The notes under the pieces were generated by a model. It was not told the DNA's origin. It searched no databases and saw only the letters and a program-made list of their open reading frames with translations. A stretch of 64,000 nt of DNA, taken from the NCBI RefSeq assembly GCF_946221935.1, contig NZ_CAMIGN010000005.1, positions 62,001 through 126,000 on the forward strand. The letters are read 5' to 3'. Of the stretch, positions 58,855 through 64,000 are shown in pieces (position 1 is the stretch's first letter; every line of letters starts with the position of its first letter). The translations under genes and the position numbers were made by a program. The stretch is from an uncultured Corynebacterium sp. Lineage in GTDB: Bacteria; Actinomycetota; Actinomycetes; Mycobacteriales; Mycobacteriaceae.

Positions 58855-59298
58855 ATGAACACCGCCAGCACTGCCACGTGGATCTTGGCGCAGGCAGAGC
58901 GCACTGGCCCAAAGGGTGCAGAGTTTGGCAAGGCTGCACCCATCGGCCTGTTCGTAATCCTCATTCTGCTTCTGGTCGTGTTGCTCATTGGCTTCGCTAT
59001 GAACAAGCGCATCCGTCGCCTCGAGCGCCGTCAGGCCTTTGCTGAGGCACGTGGTATTAGCCTCTTCGACACGGAGAAGCTGGAAGCAGCGATGAAGGCT
59101 GAGGGCTTTGACGAGACTGCTAGCAAGCGATCCATGTTCGCCCGCACCGAGGTGCCACAGACCGACGATCGTTTCTTGCCCTCCTCCGGCACACTCACGG
59201 GGCCGGCTGCTATTGACGCTGAACGGGCGCGAGCTAAGGGCGTCGAAAACGCTGAGAAAGCCGAGAAGGCAGACCGCGAAGAACCGCCGAAGCAGTAA
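58855..59298 (+). CDS. Small membrane protein between mca and the Z-prenyl diphosphate synthase gene
   Basis: A 147-residue protein of unknown function. One membrane segment (PIGLFVILILLLVVLLIGFAM, residues about 29-49) follows a short N-terminus; the cytoplasmic part starts with NKRIRRLERRQAFAEARGISLFDTEKLEAAMKAEG and ends in a charged, probably disordered tail rich in Ala, Glu and Lys. A short membrane protein occupies the same place in mycobacteria (Rv1083, from memory). AGGAG stands 8 nt before the ATG. Confidence 0.85.
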   Translation: MNTASTATWILAQAERTGPKGAEFGKAAPIGLFVILILLLVVLLIGFAMNKRIRRLERRQAFAEARGISLFDTEKLEAAMKAEGFDETASKRSMFARTEVPQTDDRFLPSSGTLTGPAAIDAERARAKGVENAEKAEKADREEPPKQ

Positions 59299-59308
59299 GA
59301 TCAAGATT

Positions 59309-60079
59309 GTGAATCGTATCCCCCAACTGCTCTACCCGGCATATGAGGCGAGCTTAGCGCGTTCGCTGCGTGAAAAGCCTATGCCGAAGCACGTTGCCAT
59401 CATGGCCGATGGCAATCGGCGCTGGGCGCGTGAGAATGGGTTCACGGATGTTTCGCATGGTCACCGCGTGGGGGCGAAGAAGATCGCGGAGATGTGCGGC
59501 TGGTGCGATGAGCTGGGAATTGAGACCGTAACCGTCTACTTGCTCAGCACCGAGAATTTGAAGCGCTCTGCGGAGGAGCTCTCGCTGTTGTGCAGCATCA
59601 TCGGCGATGTTGCGGAAGAACTGGCGGATTCCGACGCCGGATTCCAGCTAAGGACCGTTGGCCACCTAGAACTTTTGCCGGAGCAGCTGCGTATTCGTTT
59701 AGAGGAAAACCAGGCCAAGACGAAGGATCACACAGGTGTGCGTGTGAACGTGGCGGTGGGTTATGGAGGCCGCCAGGAGATCGTGGACGCTGTGCAGACC
59801 CTGGTGGCTGAACTGGCTGAGCAGGGAACCGCGCCGGAGGATATGGCAGAGGCCATTACGGCGGAGGCGTTGGGCAACCACATGTATACCTCTGGTCAGC
59901 CGGATCCGGATCTGGTGATTCGGACGTCAGGGGAGCAGCGATTGTCGGGGTTCCTCTTGTGGCAGTCGGCTTACTCCGAGATTTGGTTTACGGATACGTA
60001 TTGGCCGGCCTTTAGGCGCGTAGATTTCCTACGTGCGTTGCGTGATTACTCGCAGCGGCATCGTCGCTTTGGGCTGTAG
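59309..60079 (+). CDS. Cis-prenyltransferase (Rv1086-type Z-isoprenyl diphosphate synthase)
   Basis: The 256-residue UPP-synthase-family enzyme has HVAIMADGNRRWARENGF with the metal-binding Asp, LSTENLKRSAEEL, and the highly conserved LVIRTSGEQRLSGFLLWQSAYSEIWFTDTYWPAFRRVDFLRAL. It matches the mycobacterial Rv1086 protein, which (from memory) makes omega,E,Z-farnesyl diphosphate for decaprenyl phosphate, better than the long-chain UppS. I chose GTG 59309, which gives MNRIPQLLYPAYEASLARS as in homologues; upstream frames run through the previous gene. It is convergent with coaA. Confidence 0.92.
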   Translation: MNRIPQLLYPAYEASLARSLREKPMPKHVAIMADGNRRWARENGFTDVSHGHRVGAKKIAEMCGWCDELGIETVTVYLLSTENLKRSAEELSLLCSIIGDVAEELADSDAGFQLRTVGHLELLPEQLRIRLEENQAKTKDHTGVRVNVAVGYGGRQEIVDAVQTLVAELAEQGTAPEDMAEAITAEALGNHMYTSGQPDPDLVIRTSGEQRLSGFLLWQSAYSEIWFTDTYWPAFRRVDFLRALRDYSQRHRRFGL

Positions 60080-60093
60080 AGGATTTCTGGAGC

Positions 60094-61011
60094 CTAGATT
60101 TTCCGCATGCGCACCTTTTGCACTAGGTGATCGGGTCCCTTGCGAAGAACCAAGGAGGCGCGCACACGGGTGGGCAGAATGTTCTCCATCAGGTTGGGAA
60201 GGTTCACGGTCTGCCAGATCTCGCGGGCGACAAGGGTGGCTTCTTCATCGCTGAGGTCGGCGAAGTGGTGGAAGTGAGCCTCCGGATCCTTAAATGCGGT
60301 GTTCTTGAGGCGTAGGAAGCGGTCGATATACCAGTCTTCGATGTCCTCACGCCGGGCGTCGACGTAGACGGAGAAGTCAAAGAGGTCGGACACCATAAGG
60401 GTGGGGCCAGTCTGCAAGACATTCAATCCCTCGACGATAAGAATATCCGGGCGATCGACCGTGATCGTTTCGTCGGGGATTCTGTCGTAGGCCTCGTGTG
60501 AGTACACGGGCGCTTCAACCTTCTGGGTGCCGGATTTCACCTTGGTGACAAAGCTCAGCAATTCGGCCTGGTCATAGGATTCCGGGAAGCCCTTTCGGTG
60601 CATGAGTCTGCGACGTTCCAGCTCGGCGGTGGGCAGCAGGAAGCCGTCGGTGGTAACGAGATCCACCCGCGGGTTTGTTTCCCAGCGTTGCAATAGAACC
60701 TGCAGCACGCGGGCAGTGGTGGATTTGCCGACGGCTACGGAACCACACACACCAATGATGTAGGGGATTGGTGGCAAAGGCTCGCCCAGGAAGGTTTCGG
60801 TGGCGGCGTTCAGCCGACGGTGTGCCTCAACGCGCAGGAAAATGAGGCGCGAAAGTGGCAGATAGACCTCGGAGACCTCTTCCAGGTCAATTTCGTCACC
60901 GATGCCGCGGAGTTGTTCCAGTTCATCTTCGGTGAGGACCTGGGGCATCGATTTTCTAAGCGTGCGCCACTGAGTACGGTCCAGCTCAATGTAAGGGCTG
61001 GGGGAATTCAT
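60094..61011 (-). CDS. coaA: Pantothenate kinase, type I
   Basis: The 305-residue enzyme phosphorylates pantothenate in the first committed step of coenzyme A synthesis. Walker A is GVCGSVAVGKSTTARVLQVLL near residue 95; DLVTTDGFLLPTAELERR, RKGFPESYD and ILIVEGLNVLQ follow, all typical of PanK I. A small hairpin (TGCCCC/GGGGCA, 61022-61039) lies just upstream of the start. Divergent from glyA, as in mycobacteria. Confidence 0.96.
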   Translation of the reverse strand: MNSPSPYIELDRTQWRTLRKSMPQVLTEDELEQLRGIGDEIDLEEVSEVYLPLSRLIFLRVEAHRRLNAATETFLGEPLPPIPYIIGVCGSVAVGKSTTARVLQVLLQRWETNPRVDLVTTDGFLLPTAELERRRLMHRKGFPESYDQAELLSFVTKVKSGTQKVEAPVYSHEAYDRIPDETITVDRPDILIVEGLNVLQTGPTLMVSDLFDFSVYVDARREDIEDWYIDRFLRLKNTAFKDPEAHFHHFADLSDEEATLVAREIWQTVNLPNLMENILPTRVRASLVLRKGPDHLVQKVRMRKI

Positions 61012-61216
61012 AGCCCCATTGTGCCCCGAAAAAGGGGCAAGGTGAAATTGAAAGGGGGAAAGGAAGTATTGGAGAGTTCGAGCCGGTGAGCTGGGTTGCC
61101 TGGGGTGGTGCCCTAACCACTCGCTATGATGGTGGGGCAGATAAGCAAAAGTTCTATCTTTCGCCTTATTTCATTTCGTCCACATTTTCATCCACAAATG
61201 GAAGGCCCTCGTCGAC

Positions 61217-62527
61217 GTGACTTCTCCGCAGAATTCGTCCACACAGAACTCCTTACAGCACAACACTCCTCTGGCGGAGCTGGATCCGCAGGTTGCGGAG
61301 GCTATCGCGGGTGAGCTGCGACGTCAGCGCACCACGCTGGAGATGATCGCCTCGGAGAACTTTGTTCCGCGTGCCGTATTGCAGGCACAGGGTTCGGTTC
61401 TGACTAACAAGTACGCCGAGGGCTACCCGGGGCGCCGCTACTACGGCGGTTGCGAGCACGTGGATATCATCGAGGATCTGGCTCGAGAGCGCGCTAAGCA
61501 GGTCTTTGGCGCGGAATTTGCCAATGTGCAGCCGCACGCCGGTGCACAGGCCAATGCCGCTGTGCTGATGTCGCTGGCTAATCCGGGTGACAAGATCATG
61601 GGTCTGTCCCTGGCACATGGCGGTCACCTGACGCACGGCATGCACCTGAACTTCTCGGGCAAGCTCTACGAGGTTGCCGCCTACGAGGTCGACCCGGAGA
61701 CCTTCCGTCTGGATATGGACAAGATCCGCGAGCAGGCTCTCGCTGAGAAGCCACAGGTACTGATCGCCGGCTGGTCCGCATACCCACGCCACCAGGATTT
61801 CGCAGCGTTCAAGTCCATCGCGGAAGAGGTCGGTGCGAAGCTGTGGGTGGACATGGCGCACTTCGCTGGTCTGGTAGCGGCAGACCTGCACCCGTCGCCG
61901 GTTCCGCACGCCGACGTGGTTTCCACCACGGTGCACAAGACGCTGGGTGGCCCACGTTCCGGCATGATCTTGGCTAAGCAGGAGTACGCCAAGAAGCTGA
62001 ACTCTTCTGTCTTCCCGGGGCAGCAGGGCGGACCGCTGATGCACGCTGTCGCCGCGAAGGCAGTGGCCATGAAGGTGGCCCAGACTGACGAGTTCCGCGA
62101 CCGCCAGAAGCGCACTTTGGAAGGCGCAAAGATCCTGGCTGAGCGTCTGAACGCACAGGATACGAAGGACGCTGGCGTGCAGGTCCTCACGGGTGGCACT
62201 GACGTGCACCTGGTGCTGGTGGATCTGCGCAACTCTCAGCTGGATGGCCAGCAGGGTGAGGATCTGCTGCACGAGGTTGGCATCACCGTTAACCGCAACG
62301 CTGTGCCTTTCGATCCACGTCCGCCGATGGTCACCTCCGGCCTGCGCATCGGTACCTCCGCCCTGGCTTCCCGTGGGCTCGATACGGAGGCCTTCACCGA
62401 GGTTGCCGATGTCATCGGTACCGCGCTGGCCGGTAACGCGGACGTGTCCGCTCTCCGCGCCCGCGTGGACAAGATTGCAGAGGACTTCCCTCTGTACGAC
62501 GGCCTGGAAGACTGGAAGCTGGTTTAG
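61217..62527 (+). CDS. glyA: Serine hydroxymethyltransferase
   Basis: The 436-residue PLP enzyme interconverts serine and glycine with transfer of a one-carbon unit to tetrahydrofolate. It shows LEMIASENFVPRAVLQAQGSVLTNKYAEGYPGRRYYGGCEHVD and the PLP-Lys site VVSTTVHKTLGGPRSG, with the C-terminal RIGTSALASRG. The GTG start is part of GACGTGACT. A 205-bp upstream region contains TATGAT near 61124 as a possible -10 box. Serine metabolism is also served by sdaA in this window. Confidence 0.97.
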   Translation: MTSPQNSSTQNSLQHNTPLAELDPQVAEAIAGELRRQRTTLEMIASENFVPRAVLQAQGSVLTNKYAEGYPGRRYYGGCEHVDIIEDLARERAKQVFGAEFANVQPHAGAQANAAVLMSLANPGDKIMGLSLAHGGHLTHGMHLNFSGKLYEVAAYEVDPETFRLDMDKIREQALAEKPQVLIAGWSAYPRHQDFAAFKSIAEEVGAKLWVDMAHFAGLVAADLHPSPVPHADVVSTTVHKTLGGPRSGMILAKQEYAKKLNSSVFPGQQGGPLMHAVAAKAVAMKVAQTDEFRDRQKRTLEGAKILAERLNAQDTKDAGVQVLTGGTDVHLVLVDLRNSQLDGQQGEDLLHEVGITVNRNAVPFDPRPPMVTSGLRIGTSALASRGLDTEAFTEVADVIGTALAGNADVSALRARVDKIAEDFPLYDGLEDWKLV

Positions 62528-62597
62528 GTCAGCTGCACTAGTCGCTTGCCACTAGCTGGCGACTAAAAACTGAGGACCGGAGGACAAAGGAACGGGA

Positions 62598-63206
62598 ATG
62601 GTCAACACCCACTCGAAAAAGGCAATCATCGTCGTCGACGTTCAAAATGACTTCGTCGATGGATCCCTTGGTACCGCCCGTGGCGTGGATGTCGCTCGCG
62701 GTATCAATGCCTGGTTGCGCAAGGCAGTAGGTGTAGATGGCGAAGCCGTTGCTTCCCGTCCTCCGATCGTCGGCACGCTCGACTGGCATATCAACCCCAA
62801 GGGCCATTTCGCGCCCGAGGGTGAGGAGCCAGACTACAAGAACACCTGGCCCGTTCACTGTGTGGCCGACACTCATGGCGCACACCCCTGTGCAGAGCTC
62901 AACCCTGAGCTAGTGGATGTATGGTTCCACAAGGGGGAATACACCGCTGCCTACTCGGGCTTCGAAGGCCACCTGGCTGGCGAAGATCAGACACTCCAGC
63001 AGTGGCTAAACTCTTTGGAGGTTGAACACGTCACGATTGTGGGCATCGCCACCGATTTCTGCGTGCGTGCCACGGCGCTGGATGCTTTGAATGCTGGGTT
63101 CCACGTGCGCGTCATCGAGCAACTGTGCTCGGCGGTGACTGAGCAGGGCGGCAAGTCCGCTATTCAGGAGCTGGAAGACGCAGGCGCGGAGATCATCCGC
63201 GGCTAG
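62598..63206 (+). CDS. pncA: Nicotinamidase/pyrazinamidase
   Basis: The 202-residue isochorismatase-fold amidase converts nicotinamide to nicotinate for NAD salvage. The catalytic triad is visible: Asp in IIVVDVQNDFVDGSL, Lys in WFHKGEYTAAYSGF and Cys in IVGIATDFCVRATALDAL; metal-site residues lie in DWHINPKGHFA. GGACCGGAGGA precedes the ATG. Corynebacterial PncA would also activate pyrazinamide (family knowledge). 71 bp after glyA. Confidence 0.95.
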   Translation: MVNTHSKKAIIVVDVQNDFVDGSLGTARGVDVARGINAWLRKAVGVDGEAVASRPPIVGTLDWHINPKGHFAPEGEEPDYKNTWPVHCVADTHGAHPCAELNPELVDVWFHKGEYTAAYSGFEGHLAGEDQTLQQWLNSLEVEHVTIVGIATDFCVRATALDALNAGFHVRVIEQLCSAVTEQGGKSAIQELEDAGAEIIRG

Positions 63207-63232
63207 GCCATCTCCCACCCATTGCTTTCGTG

Positions 63233-64000
63233 CTAGTCGGCAATTGCGATGTCCGGTCGCCGTGATAGCTTGCGAGCCCCGAATACTGCCCAAATGACGT
63301 GCAGCAGAAGTAAAGCCAGCAGGGCGGCGCTGAGGGTGTCCATCCATCCCAGATCCCAAACCGGAAGCGTGGAATTTGTGGATTTTTCGGCCAGGGTATG
63401 GGTTCCAAGACAGCACGTACCCACGGGGAAAGTGCTGGCCCACCAGGTGGGGTTATAAGGCATGGGGGTACTGCCCAGGGCTGTTCCCCAGTGTTCGACA
63501 ATGGCGTAGCCGGCGAGGGGAATACCAACGCTCAGTATTACTAAGCCGTAGACCGTGGCACGGAAGTGCCACTGGTTACCCGCAAGCAACTGTGCGGCCA
63601 CGGTGGACTGGCCGACGAGTCCCAGCGGAATCCACGCGGTGGTGGCGAACTGGGCGGGGATGATCGGGAAGGTGCGCGCGTAGATGAAGGCAAATGTCGG
63701 TACTGCCGTCACCCAGGCCAGGGCAAAGCATGCGACCCCGATTCCGTGCACAGTTGAGCCCCACTCACCCACATGGGGTGCCAGCTGAGCCGAGGCGGTA
63801 GCGGCAACCATAGGCGCTACTAGGGGCAGCCCGCAGGTAAAGGCGGGAGCTGGGCGGCTAACAAAGAGATAGCGGAAGAACTTCACGCACGTGATCGCGC
63901 CAAGGACGGTCCCTACGGCCCAGCAGAAGGTGTGAACTGACCAGCTGCTGAAGATGAGGGAGTAGGCACTTCCCAAGGCGAGGATGCCCATGGAAGCCAT
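63233..64000 (-). CDS. TDT/SLAC1-family transporter, partial (5' end beyond window)
   Basis: At least 255 residues, running off the right edge. About eight or nine hydrophobic segments are present, including PVTFAFIYARTFPIIPAQFATTAWIPLGLVGQST-like sequences (TAVPTFAFIYA, TTAWIPLGLVGQST) characteristic of the tellurite-resistance/dicarboxylate transporter family (TehA, Mae1, SLAC1). These carry anions, sulfite, malate or tellurite-linked species; the substrate here is unknown. The typical N-terminal segment is missing, so the true start probably lies past 64000 even though an ATG occurs at the edge. Confidence 0.82.
   Translation of the reverse strand: MASMGILALGSAYSLIFSSWSVHTFCWAVGTVLGAITCVKFFRYLFVSRPAPAFTCGLPLVAPMVAATASAQLAPHVGEWGSTVHGIGVACFALAWVTAVPTFAFIYARTFPIIPAQFATTAWIPLGLVGQSTVAAQLLAGNQWHFRATVYGLVILSVGIPLAGYAIVEHWGTALGSTPMPYNPTWWASTFPVGTCCLGTHTLAEKSTNSTLPVWDLGWMDTLSAALLALLLLHVIWAVFGARKLSRRPDIAIAD

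Noticed and set aside
62540..62564. Terminator after glyA
   Set aside because: AGTCGC/GCGACT gives only a 6-bp stem with a 13-nt loop and is followed by A residues rather than T, so it is not convincing.

Overview
The window is a stretch of actinobacterial core chromosome, almost certainly from a Corynebacterium. Pointers are a mycothiol-conjugate amidase (Mca), an Rpf2-type resuscitation-promoting factor very close to the C. glutamicum protein, a MmpL-type exporter, class II polyphosphate kinase, a GT87 polyprenol-dependent glycosyltransferase and corynebacterial TAnnnT -10 boxes set directly before start codons. The species cannot be fixed from sequence alone; a lipophilic corynebacterium of the C. 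jeikeium type is my guess. I see no insertion sequence, prophage, CRISPR array or rRNA.

Layout. 1-5.7 kb: end of a BCCT osmolyte carrier, metG, a HAD phosphatase, an MFS carrier and tatD. 5.7-12.9 kb: rpf2-ksgA-ispE-ABC-F ATPase-membrane hydrolase, tightly packed and partly overlapping. 12.9-19.1 kb: metabolic genes (ABM monooxygenase, serine ammonia-lyase, GT87 transferase, ppk2, 3-hydroxyisobutyryl-CoA hydrolase-like protein, pnuC). 19.1-23.1 kb, minus strand: an MmpL exporter followed by two TetR regulators. 23.2-33.3 kb, minus strand: glmU-prs-rplY-pth-pth-OatA-like acyltransferase-prfC. 33.4-40.1 kb: MFS carrier, tRNA-Gln, mfd, mazG. 40.1-43.5 kb: an mntABC-type metal ABC transporter divergent from an MntR/DtxR regulator, with a perfect 16-bp palindrome between them. 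43.5-48.5 kb: transglycosylase, eno, divIC, DUF501, ppx, tRNA(UAA). 48.6-56.2 kb: acyl-CoA dehydrogenase, NAD(P)HX repair enzyme, SDR, flavin monooxygenase, succinate-semialdehyde dehydrogenase, YccA. 56.6-64 kb: greA, DUF4307, mca, a small membrane protein, Z-isoprenyl diphosphate synthase, coaA, glyA, pncA and a TDT-family carrier cut by the window end.

Gene order matches, from memory, two separate blocks of the Mycobacterium tuberculosis chromosome: metG/tatD/rpfB/ksgA/ispE ... pth/rplY/prs/glmU/mfd/mazG/lpqU/eno/divIC/DUF501/ppx (about Rv1007c-Rv1026) and greA/DUF4307/mca/Rv1083/Rv1086/coaA/glyA (about Rv1080c-Rv1093). Against this frame the lineage-specific insertions stand out, above all the metal-transport cassette between mazG and the lpqU-like gene.

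No clear new multi-gene defence or biosynthetic system is visible. The most unusual items are: a 267-bp perfect tandem duplication in an acyltransferase that carries a Lys/Pro/Ala-rich N-terminal half; short in-frame repeats inserted in KsgA and MazG; a 9-bp hairpin with an internal direct repeat in the rpf2 leader; a UAA-anticodon tRNA without the long variable arm expected of tRNA-Leu, whose 5' end overlaps the ppx stop codon; and several candidate operators (mnt, mmpL, pnuC).
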